Notes: generated by a model from the letters alone, not told the origin. 64,000 nt of DNA from Yersinia hibernica (GCF_004124235.1 NZ_CP032487.1:2852001-2916000), one strand, 5' to 3'; counted from the stretch's first letter, positions 1 through 10,075 are shown. Numbers and translations are program-made.

Positions 1-1131
1 AGCCGGGGGGCTGGCAGAGACAATCTGCGGCTCGGCAATGATGGCTTTCGGGTGAAACGCCAATGCCCGCAACAAGGTCATTTCAACCCCCATGCGGCGG
101 TCTGGGGCGTATGCCAACTCTTTTCGCCCCACCAGCAAGGTCTGGTAGTACAACTGAATATCTGTCGGCGGTAGCGTTCGGGCCAGCTCACGTAAGCGCG
201 GTTCGATGGTGGCGTAATGATTATCCAGCATCGATGGCAATAGCTGCACCATCGCAATGCGGTGTAGCAAACTTAAGGTTTCAACTAACAGATTTTCCCA
301 GTCAACACCACGGGAGGCCGCTTGCTCAAGCTGAGCCATCACCCGCGCGCCATCCGCACTCACCAGCGCTTCAATGATCGCCAGCGGCTGTTCATCATCT
401 AACGTACCTAGCATTTGACTGACAGTGGCAGTCGTGACCTGACCATCGCCCATGGCTATCGCCTGATCGGTCAAACTCAGCGCATCGCGCATACTGCCAT
501 CAGCCGCTCGCGCCAGTAATTGCAATGCTCGAGCATCACTACTGATTTGTTCAGCTAGCAATATCTTTTCAAGCTGCGCCCGGATCACCTCAACATCAAT
601 GACTTTGAGATGAAACTGCAAACAGCGGGAAAGTATGGTGACGGGCAACTTTTGTGGGTCTGTCGTCGCTAGCAGAAATTTCACATGAGCAGGCGGCTCT
701 TCAAGAGTTTTCAACAAAGCGTTGAAACTGTGCCGTGACAACATATGAACTTCATCGATTAAATAGACTTTGAAGCGGCCACGGGCGGGGGCGTACTGGA
801 CATTATCCAGTAGCTCGCGTGTATCTTCAACTTTGGTGCGCGAAGCGGCATCAATTTCAATCAAGTCAACAAAACGGCCTTGCTCAATTTCCAAGCAGTT
901 AGCACAGATACCGCAAGGGGTGGCAGTAATCCCCGTTTCGCAATTAAGTCCTTTGGCCAGCAACCGGGCGATAGAGGTCTTACCTACCCCGCGGGTACCA
1001 GAAAATAAATAGGCGTGATGAATTCGCCCTAATGAAAGGCCGTTGGCCAACGCCGTCAGAACATGTTCCTGACCAACGACGTCTGCAAACGTTTTGGGGC
1101 GCCACTTACGGGCAAGGACCTGATAGCTCAT
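1..1131 (-). CDS. dnaX: DNA polymerase III subunits gamma/tau, N-terminal part (3' end outside window)
   Basis: DnaX is the clamp-loader ATPase that loads the beta clamp and, as tau, couples the polymerase cores. The minus-strand frame opens with ATG at 1131 (MSYQVLARKWRP, the typical DnaX start) and stays open for 377 codons to the window edge. It covers the AAA+ domain, with the Walker A region near 965-1020 and the cysteine zinc module near 890-940. E. coli tau is about 640 residues, so the C-terminal part and the programmed frameshift site that makes gamma are off the left edge and cannot be judged. The gene lies downstream of apt on the same strand, as in E. coli. Confidence 0.95.
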   Translation of the reverse strand, partial: MSYQVLARKWRPKTFADVVGQEHVLTALANGLSLGRIHHAYLFSGTRGVGKTSIARLLAKGLNCETGITATPCGICANCLEIEQGRFVDLIEIDAASRTKVEDTRELLDNVQYAPARGRFKVYLIDEVHMLSRHSFNALLKTLEEPPAHVKFLLATTDPQKLPVTILSRCLQFHLKVIDVEVIRAQLEKILLAEQISSDARALQLLARAADGSMRDALSLTDQAIAMGDGQVTTATVSQMLGTLDDEQPLAIIEALVSADGARVMAQLEQAASRGVDWENLLVETLSLLHRIAMVQLLPSMLDNHYATIEPRLRELARTLPPTDIQLYYQTLLVGRKELAYAPDRRMGVEMTLLRALAFHPKAIIAEPQIVSASPPA

Positions 1132-1512
1132 TAATGCTTCATCATTGATTTATAAAAATAATTTAGTCACCAATACAAACCACGATTTAACTTATGTCGC
1201 TAGCAGGTGGTCTGTTTTCGAATAGCTGCATTCGAATAGTGACAGGCTAAATCTTAGTGTACCAGTACACCCATCGTCATTCCCAAAAATTTATTTTGTG
1301 AATATAGGCTTGTCGATTCTTTGTACCCTGTGCTGAATATTTTAAGACAAAAATTTGATGTGATGAACGGCGTGGGGTGGCTGGTGTGCAATGACACAGG
1401 TGCAAATTAAGTCAAGTACAATAGGAATAGCTGATTAATACCGGAGAAATAGTACAGGAAATGAGAGTAAAACAGCCCCATAATTAGCTATGAGGCTGAT
1501 ACTTTTGTACAA
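1132..1512. other. apt-dnaX intergenic region
   Basis: This 381-bp gap has no convincing ORF. It must hold the dnaX promoter, read on the minus strand. A 9-bp direct repeat, TTCGAATAG, occurs twice near 1217-1239 with 14-bp spacing; its role is unknown. Confidence 0.5.
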
Positions 1513-2076
1513 TTAATGGCCGTCGAAATCAACCAGACTGTAGCAAGTAATCCCTTGCTGATTCAGGCGAGCTTCGCCCCCCAAGTCCGGTAAATTAATC
1601 ACGAACGCGGCATCAGTAACTTCACCGCCCAGTTGACGAATAAGCTTAACTGTCGCTTCAATAGTCCCACCGGTCGCCAGTAAATCGTCAATAACCAAGA
1701 CTTTATCGCCCGGTTGAATACTGTCAGTGTGGATCTCAAGTTTGTCAGTGCCGTATTCTAACTCATAGCTTTCGCTGAGGGTGGCGCGTGGTAATTTACC
1801 AGGCTTACGTACTGGAACAAAACCCACCCCAAGAGACAAGGCAACCGGCGCACCAAACAGAAAACCACGGGCTTCAGTACCCACAACTTTAGTCACGCCC
1901 TTGTCCAAATAACGCTCAGTCAACAACTCGATGCTGGCTGCATAGGCTAAGGGATCTTCCAGCAAGCTGGTCACATCACGGAACAGTATTCCCTTTTTTG
2001 GGTAATCGGGGATAGTTTTGATACTGTCTTTAATATATTTAAGCTGTTGTGCTGTATTAGGTGCAGTAGCGGTCAT
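1513..2076 (-). CDS. apt: Adenine phosphoribosyltransferase
   Basis: Apt salvages adenine by transferring the phosphoribosyl group of PRPP to give AMP in the cytoplasm. The 187-aa product has the PRPP-binding signature [13 protein letters not shown] at about residues 126-138 and the conserved EARGFLFG segment near residue 69. Length matches the family (E. coli 183 aa). It is the gene upstream of dnaX on the same strand, an arrangement conserved in enterobacteria. The ATG at 2076 is the first in-frame start before the conserved region. Confidence 0.97.
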   Translation of the reverse strand: MTATAPNTAQQLKYIKDSIKTIPDYPKKGILFRDVTSLLEDPLAYAASIELLTERYLDKGVTKVVGTEARGFLFGAPVALSLGVGFVPVRKPGKLPRATLSESYELEYGTDKLEIHTDSIQPGDKVLVIDDLLATGGTIEATVKLIRQLGGEVTDAAFVINLPDLGGEARLNQQGITCYSLVDFDGH

Positions 2077-2290
2077 AATTTGTGCCTGATAAAACTGCTG
2101 TACATACTAAAACGCGGCCAGGCGATGTTAAAAAGGCATCGACTGAGTCACTCATTCTATCTACCGATCACTCCCCGATAGAAAAAATTACTGCCTCCTT
2201 AACCCTAAGGACGCAACGAGGGAATATCCCGCGCACGAAAACGCTCAAATCTATGCAAACTGGCATTAAAATGCAACTAATGTGAGCTGC

Positions 2291-2671
2291 TCAGTGCCTT
2301 TTTTGTTGCGATAGGTCAATAACTGGCATACGCAACATGAATGTCAACAATAGCGTTAATATCACAAGCAAGATTGCCCTGACCCACCAAATTTTCACCA
2401 ACCAAAGCGAAATGGCGAAAGTGAGTAACGTGACCAATATTGCTTTCCATTTAACGCCAGAGGGTAAAGCGCGATGCTGCTGCCAGGTGCGGATATAGCT
2501 ACCAAACCATGAACGATAAAGCAGCCAATGATGAAAGCGGGGCGAGGAACGGGCAAAACACCACGCCGCCAATAGCAAAAAAGGCGTGGTAGGTAAAAGA
2601 GGAAGCACCACCCCCAAGGTGGCCAAAACCACGGCCAGCCAACCCAACGCTATCAACAACCAACGAGACAT
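2291..2671 (-). CDS. ybaN: YbaN family inner-membrane protein (DUF454)
   Basis: This is a 126-aa hydrophobic protein with about three to four membrane segments (residues ~5-40, ~75-115). It carries the family pattern PLLPTTPFLLLAAWCFARSSPRFHHWL. DUF454 proteins are inner-membrane proteins of unknown function. A GGGAG ribosome site lies just upstream of the ATG at 2671. It is divergent from priC and flanked by apt, as in E. coli. Confidence 0.92.
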   Translation of the reverse strand: MSRWLLIALGWLAVVLATLGVVLPLLPTTPFLLLAAWCFARSSPRFHHWLLYRSWFGSYIRTWQQHRALPSGVKWKAILVTLLTFAISLWLVKIWWVRAILLVILTLLLTFMLRMPVIDLSQQKRH

Positions 2672-2685
2672 ATACTCCCTTTATC

Positions 2686-2829
2686 TACCCTAAATAATTC
2701 GAGTTGCTGGAGGGCGGCAATTGAGCGACAAATCCATCGGAAACCGATTTGAACGCAGCAGCAGCTCACACAGGCGAGGCCGGCACGAAAGCAACCAACA
2801 CAGATGCAGCCTGAAGTATAACGGGTATA
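2686..2829. repeat. Imperfect palindromic intergenic repeat (YPAL-like), copy 1
   Basis: This 144-bp element in the ybaN-priC gap begins TACCCTAAATAATTCGAGTTGC and ends with a near-complementary tail containing CTGAAGTATAACGGGTATA. Its ends and interior (GGAGGGCGGCAA, GAACGCAGCAGCAG) resemble the palindromic repeats known from Yersinia intergenic DNA. Family membership is from memory, not a search. Shorter related copies lie at 13890 and 35317. Confidence 0.55.
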
Positions 2830-2984
2830 ATGACATTGATTAAAGTGGCTCTATCATTAACGCATGCACTCATCACCAACAAATATTCTGGTCATTATTA
2901 GCGCAAAATAGATATTTGCCGCCCCTTTACTTGTAACCCCCGCCATTCAAAGGCAAGCTGGCGAAAATACCCAGGAGAAGCACC

Positions 2985-3521
2985 ATGAGTACAGAAAAGC
3001 TATTGCAGGTGCTTGAGAGCCAAATAGAGGCATTATCGGCGCAGGTTGGCCCACAAGCAAATACTCCGTCTCAACAAGCCCGTTTTGACCTGAATTTATT
3101 TAGCAATCATGGTAACCGTTTTCGCGATTACCTACTGGAAGTACACAAAAACATGGCCCAATTAAAACAGGTTGTTGCAGAAAATCGCACACAGCAAGTT
3201 GCTTTTTTGGCTGAGAAACTGGTTGCACAAATATCAGCCTTACAAAGAGAATTAGCGACGCAAAAATTGAGACAATCCAATCCTGAGCCTAAATATAATA
3301 AATTGGATCCTTACCATAAGCTGGCTGAGCACCAAGACTACGAACGCCGAATAATGACAATGATTCAGGACCGAGAGAGCCTACTGGGTAAACAGAGCCT
3401 ATTAACTGAGCAGCAAAAAATACAGAAAGAACTTGCTGCCTTGGAGGGCCGTTTAATGCGGTGCCGGCAGGCGCTGACAAAAATAGAGCGGAGCATTGAG
3501 AAGAAAGAGAACGGTTTTTGA
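2985..3521 (+). CDS. priC: Primosomal replication protein PriC (N'')
   Basis: PriC helps reload DnaB helicase on SSB-coated forks during replication restart. The 178-aa product is largely helical, with charged heptad-like stretches (residues ~50-90 and ~140-175), and ends in a lysine-rich tail. It fits the PriC family in size (E. coli 175 aa) and position, between ybaN and rsmS. The ATG at 2985 follows an AGGAG ribosome site (CCAGGAGAAGCACC). Confidence 0.93.
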   Translation: MSTEKLLQVLESQIEALSAQVGPQANTPSQQARFDLNLFSNHGNRFRDYLLEVHKNMAQLKQVVAENRTQQVAFLAEKLVAQISALQRELATQKLRQSNPEPKYNKLDPYHKLAEHQDYERRIMTMIQDRESLLGKQSLLTEQQKIQKELAALEGRLMRCRQALTKIERSIEKKENGF

Positions 3522-3786
3522 ATATTTGTCACATTTTTTGAATCGCTAGGGTTTCGATTGCGAATAGTTTTCTATAATGTTGAGTATCTACTAACTTTCA
3601 AGTTGCCGGTATGTGGCAGGGTTCTAACTCTTTTCTTATATAAGTTCCTTGGCCCCTCTTGTTTGCCTCTGTTTGCAGCTTGAAATCAATTGGTAGATGG
3701 ATTGAAATCAAGCCAGATGGACACCAGCAGTATGGTATCCCCGCCCGGCTTTCCTAACTCACTGAAAATCAAATGTTGGCCAGATT
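3522..3786. repeat. priC-rsmS gap with a degenerate 90-bp inverted repeat
   Basis: TTTCAAGTTGC at 3596-3606 and GCAGCTTGAAA at 3675-3685 are complementary at 10 of 11 positions and bracket 90 bp. Their sequence resembles the ends of the other palindromic repeats in the window, so this may be an eroded copy. No ORF is visible in the gap. Confidence 0.35.
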
Positions 3787-3942
3787 ATGTCAGTTGAAAA
3801 AGCTTCACCAGAACTGCAACTGGCAGTAGATCTCATCTACTTGCTGGAATGCAATGAGATAGCGCCGGAAACAGCACTGGCGGCGCTTGCCATCGTGCAA
3901 CTTGATTATCAGCGTAAGCTGCGCAATCAGAAATCTGATTGA
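3787..3942 (+). CDS. rsmS: RsmS/YbaM small protein (pleiotropic regulatory protein family)
   Basis: This 51-aa ORF starts MSVEKASPELQLAVDLIYLL and ends in RNQKSD. It matches YbaM/RsmS (DUF2496 family) in length, composition and position between priC and mscK. RsmS was described in Pectobacterium as linked to Rsm-type regulation of exoproducts; its molecular action is unclear. The ATG at 3787 is the only plausible start. Confidence 0.85.
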   Translation: MSVEKASPELQLAVDLIYLLECNEIAPETALAALAIVQLDYQRKLRNQKSD

Positions 3943-4050
3943 CTTGGTTGTTTCTGTTATTTAATCAAGGCGATACAACCGGTATCGCCCTGTTGTGATT
4001 CATTACATAGCAGATTATTGAATTCATCAATATCTCCCCACCAGATTCTG

Positions 4051-7000
4051 TTAAACCAGTGGTTTATTGGTATCCGGCAAATCGGGTTTGCTCTCCCCTA
4101 GAGTAGGCGTTTCAGACGCTCCGCGGGGTAACTCTTTGTTATCGAAAGGTCGACTCACTTCTTGAATTTCAGTGCCATCGGGTTTATGCAAGTAAACGTC
4201 CAACTGATTAAACGCGATATTAATATCATTCTCGCGGCATAGCTTATCAATCACACTATTTAACTCATCAACTGTATAGCTACGATCCCGTAATTCGCGC
4301 ACATATACACGCAATTCATGGTCAAGAGTGCTAGCACCAAAATTAAGGAAGAATACATGAGGCTCGGGATCTGTCATTACCCGCGGATTTTCATGAGCGG
4401 CTTTTAGCAAAATTTCTTTTACTTTTGCCAAATCAGAACCATACGCAACACCGACCTTAATAATAATCCGGGTTACGGTATCCGATAGAGACCAGTTAAT
4501 CAGGCGCTCAGTCACAAAAGCTTTATTCGGGATAATCACTTCTTTACGGTCAAAATCGGTGATTGTCGTAGCACGGATACGTATTTTGTTAACATTACCG
4601 GAGAAGGTACCAATAGTAATGGTATCGCCGATACGAACAGGACGTTCAAATAAGATAATCAAGCCTGAGACAAAGTTGGCAAATATTTCCTGTAAACCGA
4701 ACCCTAACCCCACCGACAGAGCAGCAACCAACCATTGTAACTTATCCCACGAAACCCCGAGTGAGCTAAGTGCAGTTATTCCCCCAACGGCAGTAATCAG
4801 GTAGGTCAAAATGGTGGTGATAGCGTAAGAGGTTCCTTGGCGTAGTTGTAGCCGCGATAAAACCACCACTTCAAGCAAGCCAGGTAAGTTGCGAGTCAGA
4901 ATATAAGCAACGACTAATGCCATCAAAGCGACGAGCATATTACCCAAGGTGACAGCCTGGACAACACTGGCGCCCGCTACTGTTGAGGTGTAATGCCACA
5001 AAGAGATGCTGTCCAGATAAGAGATAACCGTGATTAAATCAGCCCAAATAGCATAAAAGCAGGTAGCAAAAATCAGGAACAGAACCATGGTGGTCAAACG
5101 TAATGACTGCTGGTTAATTTGCTCCAACGCCAATGGAGGCTCTTCTACTGGCTCGCCCCCCTCTGCACCCTCTTTAACCAGATTTTGTCGCCGGGCAATT
5201 GCGCGGCGGTAAGCCAAACGCCGCGCTGCAACGCCTAGCCCACGAATGGCTGTCAGATACACAATATTCCATAAGAACAACAAATAAAGGCTATCAATCC
5301 AGCGGCCAGCCAGTTGCAGTGTTGTGTAGAAATACCCGGCAACCATTAATCCAATCAATACGATTGGTGTTCCCGCAATAGCAGTGACAATGACCAGCCG
5401 TACGGCATGAGAGTCTTTCTCACGCCAGCTATCGCGGCAGAGTGGATAGACGAACAAGGCCAGCAGTGCCAACGCAATGACAATGACAATCTGGCCAATA
5501 ACATCATCTACCAACCTCAGCGGGCTTTTCTCCCCCAAAGCAGACCAAAAGATAACGGGCAGTAATGCCGCACCTAAACGCACCATTTGGCGTCGATAAT
5601 GTGCACATCGGTCAGCCGCTATCATGAAATGCCGCTCGGTGATGCCACCTGGAGATAACATGCGATATGTCAGGTCAAACACCAGCCAGAATAGGGCCAG
5701 ACGTTGGAAGAAGCTCCAGAGGAAATCACTCAGATTGAAGTCTGAACGCAAACACCAATACCCCACGCCCACAATGACCAAAACCCCTGGTAGCACTTTC
5801 AGTAAAGTGAGCAAAATGGCCTTCGGGGTGTGCATTTGACTATCGTGCTTTAATTGCCCGACATCAGCGGCCAGCCTATCCAAATGCTTATTAATGATTT
5901 GATAGCGGGAACGGATCACGCCAACCACAATCAGCATCGGTATCAAAAACACCAGTGACTTCATTAAGCCCGCTAATACGTCATCCCAGGATAAGGTGAG
6001 ATGAAAATTACTCAGCTCAGCTTTCAATGCCCCCGGCAATGCTTTCAACCAAGACCAATCCATCGGTTTATTACTGCTAACCCAAAAGATTTGCTGGGTC
6101 AGAGTATGTTGCAGTGACTCATTAACACTCAGTAATTGCTGCTGATTAATTTGCAGATTTATAGCCAACGTCAGCTGATTACCTAATTGCTTATTAAGCT
6201 GGTCTAAGAGCTCACGCCGGATATCGACTATCTGCCCCAATGCATCCTCGACATCAGGGCTGACTTTCTCTTTACTATCAGTCATTAAGGTTTGAATGTA
6301 TTCATCCCCTTGGAATAACTGATCTCGCTGCTGATTAATTTCAAATTGCTCTAAACGCAAATCCGCTATGCGTGGCCCCATATTGGTAATTAAACCAGAT
6401 GCAGGCAAATTGAGTTGCTGCTGATACAAAATACGAGAAAGTAGCAAACTGCCCCGTAAAACGGTGATTTGCTCCTTTAAATTACGTTCAGATTGCAGAG
6501 CACGATCCAGCCAATTTTTGACTCTAATATTCTGTTGTACCAGTGTGTTGCCTTCTTTCGTGGCATTAATCAGCCGCTGGCTCAATTCTTTGTTAATCGC
6601 CAATTCACGGCTGACCAAGGGATTATTTTGAATGTCAGTCGCATCATCGGGCACCTGCGCTTCTTTCGCCGTTTTCTCTGAGAGAATTAACCGCTTACCA
6701 CTCACGACCTCTTGCAATAGCTGGACATAACGCTCCAACTGGTTGATGTGCGCAGTTGTGTAATCCCGTTGTTTTTGCAGTAAATCTTGTAAGGTAGTAT
6801 TCGCGTCCAGATTCTTACGCTGTAGATCGAGCTGCGCATTTAACATCACTTGCTCGGTCAACAGCGCTTGCTGCTGGGTCGGCCGTAAAGCCGCTTGACT
6901 CGGAGCCAATCCGTTGAGCTGGTTGCGAATCTGCATTAAACGCATCGATGCGCTATACATGGCACTTTGCACACGTTCTGGTTGAGTTTGCAGGGAAATT

Positions 7001-7500
7001 AGCTGGCTGTTATAGGCGGAGAGATCTTCTTGCGCGGATTGTAAGTCATCCAATGTTTCATTTAGGCGTGATTCCAACTGGCGTAATGAGTAGTTTGCCA
7101 AGGATTCCCGCGTCAACGTATCTGCTGAATTGTTCTTCAGTGCATCCAGCCCTTCCGTCGCTTGGCGTAATTTCGCAGGTGCCTGCGCTAATTGCTGTTT
7201 GAGCTGACTGGCTTCCTGCTTAGTACGCTCAATAGTATCAAGGTACTCCAGTGTCTTCGTCAGATCTTGTTGTGATAGTTTTTCAGCTGGCGACAATATT
7301 TTTTGTTTTGACAATGTATCCAACTGGCTCAGCACTTCACTACGCGTCGGCACATCTATACTCACCGCGGCAGCAAAAGCCGATGTTGAAGCCAGTAGTG
7401 TAACTATAAGCAGGATAAGTATCGTCTGTAGGCGCACTAAAAATGCGCCGGTTAAGCACGAAAACGATAAAGAATAAGGATTATGAAATCTGCTGCTCAT
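4051..7500 (-). CDS. mscK: Mechanosensitive channel MscK (KefA)
   Basis: MscK is a large inner-membrane tension-gated channel, K+-sensitive in E. coli, that releases solutes on hypo-osmotic shock. The 1149-aa protein has a signal-like hydrophobic N-terminus (residues ~20-44), a long coiled-coil periplasmic region (~50-480), several membrane helices (~495-900) and a C-terminal MscS-like module. That module includes the pore helix region LSSLGVSWDKLQWLVAALSV and GLGFGLQEIFANFVSG near residues 915-950. Length is close to E. coli MscK (1120 aa). It is convergent with rsmS, as in related genomes. Confidence 0.95.
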   Translation of the reverse strand: MSSRFHNPYSLSFSCLTGAFLVRLQTILILLIVTLLASTSAFAAAVSIDVPTRSEVLSQLDTLSKQKILSPAEKLSQQDLTKTLEYLDTIERTKQEASQLKQQLAQAPAKLRQATEGLDALKNNSADTLTRESLANYSLRQLESRLNETLDDLQSAQEDLSAYNSQLISLQTQPERVQSAMYSASMRLMQIRNQLNGLAPSQAALRPTQQQALLTEQVMLNAQLDLQRKNLDANTTLQDLLQKQRDYTTAHINQLERYVQLLQEVVSGKRLILSEKTAKEAQVPDDATDIQNNPLVSRELAINKELSQRLINATKEGNTLVQQNIRVKNWLDRALQSERNLKEQITVLRGSLLLSRILYQQQLNLPASGLITNMGPRIADLRLEQFEINQQRDQLFQGDEYIQTLMTDSKEKVSPDVEDALGQIVDIRRELLDQLNKQLGNQLTLAINLQINQQQLLSVNESLQHTLTQQIFWVSSNKPMDWSWLKALPGALKAELSNFHLTLSWDDVLAGLMKSLVFLIPMLIVVGVIRSRYQIINKHLDRLAADVGQLKHDSQMHTPKAILLTLLKVLPGVLVIVGVGYWCLRSDFNLSDFLWSFFQRLALFWLVFDLTYRMLSPGGITERHFMIAADRCAHYRRQMVRLGAALLPVIFWSALGEKSPLRLVDDVIGQIVIVIALALLALFVYPLCRDSWREKDSHAVRLVIVTAIAGTPIVLIGLMVAGYFYTTLQLAGRWIDSLYLLFLWNIVYLTAIRGLGVAARRLAYRRAIARRQNLVKEGAEGGEPVEEPPLALEQINQQSLRLTTMVLFLIFATCFYAIWADLITVISYLDSISLWHYTSTVAGASVVQAVTLGNMLVALMALVVAYILTRNLPGLLEVVVLSRLQLRQGTSYAITTILTYLITAVGGITALSSLGVSWDKLQWLVAALSVGLGFGLQEIFANFVSGLIILFERPVRIGDTITIGTFSGNVNKIRIRATTITDFDRKEVIIPNKAFVTERLINWSLSDTVTRIIIKVGVAYGSDLAKVKEILLKAAHENPRVMTDPEPHVFFLNFGASTLDHELRVYVRELRDRSYTVDELNSVIDKLCRENDINIAFNQLDVYLHKPDGTEIQEVSRPFDNKELPRGASETPTLGESKPDLPDTNKPLV

Positions 7501-7690
7501 ATTTGGACTTCATTTCAACAGAGAGGCTGAAATCCTATCACGTTCAGTCTCGAGCTATAATAAGAAAAGTCTTTCAGAGCGTGAATAGCTGTAATTAATG
7601 CGGGCAGATACGCACTTGCGGCTGAATAGGATGTAACGGCCAGCAATATCGGTTGATTAGAGCCACCAATAGGCGTATTTCCTTCACAAC

Positions 7691-8056
7691 TCAAAACGTC
7701 AGAACTTTCTCGGCGGCTAGCGTCCATTGAGCCAGTTCGCCCAAAGTACCGATTTCCACCCCATCAACTAAGGCTAACCCGCTAATACCGCGCGCATCTG
7801 CACAGGTTTTACAGAGTTTAACCGGAACATTTTGTGCTGTAAGGATTTCCAACATTTGTTGCAAATTGTAGCCTTCGCGCGGTTGCTGCCCATTAAGACC
7901 GGCAATAACGGCATCAGACATTAAAAATAGACGTAAATCGAGATAAGCCTGCTGTTCTTTTAATGCAATGGCTAAACGTAGCGCATTAAATAAAGATTCC
8001 TGACCATACGCAGCACCATTGGCAATGATGACCAGTGAACTCGTTTCATTACTCAT
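7691..8056 (-). CDS. DsrE/YchN family protein
   Basis: This 121-aa protein has the DsrE/F fold pattern: an N-terminal strand SLVIIANGAAYG, helix NALRLAIAL, strand LRLFLMSDAV and an active-site-like segment KLCKTCADARG near residues 80-90. DsrE-like proteins are small sulfur-handling or oligomeric proteins; YchN of E. coli is a hexamer of unknown function. The cysteines at about 82 and 85 could carry sulfur, which is inference. A GAGG ribosome site precedes the ATG. It lies 14 bp after acrR on the same strand, so the two are probably co-transcribed and autoregulated by AcrR. It is absent from this place in E. coli. Confidence 0.85.
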   Translation of the reverse strand: MSNETSSLVIIANGAAYGQESLFNALRLAIALKEQQAYLDLRLFLMSDAVIAGLNGQQPREGYNLQQMLEILTAQNVPVKLCKTCADARGISGLALVDGVEIGTLGELAQWTLAAEKVLTF

Positions 8057-8070
8057 ATAAACCTCTACAG

Positions 8071-8727
8071 TTAGTCCGATATCTCGTTAATAGTCTCTTT
8101 TAGCAAGCAAGGGCTGTGGCCTAGCATATCCAGATAGGCATCAATTAATACTGGTGCCTCTTGTTTTATATCAAAACTTTCTGGCATAAAAAGCCAGTTT
8201 TCCATCAAACCTGTAATATAGGCTCTCATGATAATCGCAGCTCGGCGAGTATCAAGATTGGTGGGCAGTTGATTGGCATCAATACAGCCTTGCAAAACCG
8301 TTTCAATTCGCTCATAACTAGCTAAATCAAGAACTTTGCGTGCATCATGGAAGGGGGTCATTTCTCCGACAAATTCACATTTATGGAATACAATCTCCAT
8401 CAATGCGCGGCGTCGGCAATCCTCACGTGTAGAAACAAGAACATAAATGAGTATTTCACGCAGAATACGGAGTGGATTATCAGGATATTTTGCCTGATAC
8501 TCTAATTCGAGCTGATCAACTTTGGACTCTGATAACTCCCAAACTTCGTTAAACAGGTCTACCTTATTCTTGAAGTGCCAGTAAATTGCGCCTCGGGTCA
8601 CGCCGGCGGCGACAGCAATATCAGTCAGTGAGGTGCCGGAAACACCGTGCGCAGAAAATTCCCGCACAGCGGCATCTAGAATTTGTTGCCGGGTCTCTTC
8701 GGCTTGCTGTTTGGTTTTTCGTGCCAT
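8071..8727 (-). CDS. acrR: TetR-family repressor AcrR
   Basis: AcrR represses the divergent acrAB efflux operon and itself, and is released by bound drugs. The 218-aa product has the N-terminal TetR helix-turn-helix (about residues 31-55, [25 protein letters not shown]) and a helical ligand domain. Length and sequence match enterobacterial AcrR. The shared acrR-acrA gap holds a perfect 24-bp operator-like palindrome. Confidence 0.96.
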   Translation of the reverse strand: MARKTKQQAEETRQQILDAAVREFSAHGVSGTSLTDIAVAAGVTRGAIYWHFKNKVDLFNEVWELSESKVDQLELEYQAKYPDNPLRILREILIYVLVSTREDCRRRALMEIVFHKCEFVGEMTPFHDARKVLDLASYERIETVLQGCIDANQLPTNLDTRRAAIIMRAYITGLMENWLFMPESFDIKQEAPVLIDAYLDMLGHSPCLLKETINEISD

Positions 8728-8755
8728 AGCGTTGTTTTTTCGAGGGGGTGCGATT

Positions 8756-8779
8756 TACATACATTCACGAATGTATGTA
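8756..8779. promoter_or_regulatory. AcrR operator palindrome
   Basis: TACATACATT-CACG-AATGTATGTA is a perfect 10-bp inverted repeat around a 4-bp spacer, 28 bp upstream of acrR and about 92 bp upstream of acrA. It matches the known E. coli AcrR operator (TACATACATT/AATGTATGTA arms). Confidence 0.9.
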
Positions 8780-8871
8780 CCATAGCACGCACATATAATT
8801 TACGCAGCAATGGGTTTTAAAGCTTGTGATCCATTGAATTAAATTAAAAATCGGACACTTGAGGTTTATCT

Positions 8872-10059
8872 ATGAGCAAAAACAGAGGGGTAATGCCTCT
8901 GGCTGCAATTCTGGTACTTTCAGGCAGCTTAGTACTTATAGGATGTAATGACAAAGATGCGGCGCAAGCCCATGCTCAACAGGCACCTGAAGTCGGCATT
9001 GTGACGTTGAAAGCAGCGCCACTGAATATCACAACCGAATTGCCTGGCCGCACGTCCGCATTCCGTGTTGCAGAAGTTCGTCCGCAGGTTAGCGGTATTA
9101 TCCTTAAACGTAATTATGTTGAAGGCAGCGACGTCACTGCCGGAACATCACTTTATCAAATTGATCCTGCGACTTATCAGGCCGCTTATGACAGCGCAAA
9201 AGGTGATTTAGCTAAGGCCCAAGCTGCAGCTGAAATCGCTCGTCTGACGGTTAATCGCTACAAACCATTGCTGGGTACCAACTACATCAGTAAGCAAGAG
9301 TATGACCAAGCGGTGTCTGATTCGATGCAAGCCAATGCTGCTGTTTTAGCCGCAAAAGCAGCGGTAGAAACTGCTCGTATTAACTTAGCTTATACTCAGG
9401 TCACCTCGCCAATCAGTGGCCGCACAGGTAAATCTTCAGTGACTGAAGGTGCATTGGTGACCAGTGGCCAGGCAACTGCGCTAACCACTGTTCAGCAGCT
9501 TAACCCGATGTATGTTGATGTCACTCAGTCAAGTGATGAGTTCCTGCGCCTGAAAAAAGAGCTGGCTGATGGCACGCTCAAACAAGAAGACGGTAAAGCT
9601 AAAGTGCGCTTGTTGCTGGAAAACGGCACTGAGTATGCCGAAACCGGTAGCTTGGAATTCTCTGGTGTGACGGTGGACGAAACCACCGGCTCCATCACTA
9701 TCCGCGCTATCTTCCCTAACCCGAATGAAGCATTGTTGCCAGGGATGTTCGTCCGCGCCCGTCTGGATGAAGGTGTCCGCCCTGATGCACTGTTAGTGCC
9801 TCAACAAGGTGTGACGCGCAATCCTCGTGGTGAAGCCACCGCGATGGTCGTCGGAGCGGATGACAAAGTTGAGCTGCGTACACTGGTCGCAAATCAAGCT
9901 ATTGGTAATAAATGGTTGGTGACTGACGGCTTGAAAGCAGGCGATCGTCTGATTGTTTCCGGTTTACAGAAAATCAGACCGGGCGTGCAGGTGAAAGTGC
10001 AAGAAGTTACTGATACAGAACAAAAAACAGCCCCGGCTGACACAGCGAAGAAGTCTTAA
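8872..10059 (+). CDS. acrA: Multidrug efflux periplasmic adaptor AcrA
   Basis: AcrA is the membrane-fusion lipoprotein that links the AcrB pump to TolC. The 395-aa precursor has a lipoprotein signal ending in LVLIG-C with Cys25 as the lipidated residue. It also has the lipoyl and alpha-hairpin domains (about residues 60-210) and the beta-barrel and membrane-proximal parts up to residue ~375. It is the first gene of acrAB, divergent from acrR, with 16 bp to acrB. Confidence 0.97.
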   Translation: MSKNRGVMPLAAILVLSGSLVLIGCNDKDAAQAHAQQAPEVGIVTLKAAPLNITTELPGRTSAFRVAEVRPQVSGIILKRNYVEGSDVTAGTSLYQIDPATYQAAYDSAKGDLAKAQAAAEIARLTVNRYKPLLGTNYISKQEYDQAVSDSMQANAAVLAAKAAVETARINLAYTQVTSPISGRTGKSSVTEGALVTSGQATALTTVQQLNPMYVDVTQSSDEFLRLKKELADGTLKQEDGKAKVRLLLENGTEYAETGSLEFSGVTVDETTGSITIRAIFPNPNEALLPGMFVRARLDEGVRPDALLVPQQGVTRNPRGEATAMVVGADDKVELRTLVANQAIGNKWLVTDGLKAGDRLIVSGLQKIRPGVQVKVQEVTDTEQKTAPADTAKKS

Positions 10060-10075
10060 AAGGAGCCGGTAATTC

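Noticed and set aside
2082..2285. 67-codon frame upstream of apt
   Set aside because: It lies in the apt promoter region, lacks a ribosome site and has no recognisable sequence.
7515..7727. 70-codon frame overlapping the DsrE-family gene end
   Set aside because: It overlaps a convincing gene in another frame and has no features of its own.
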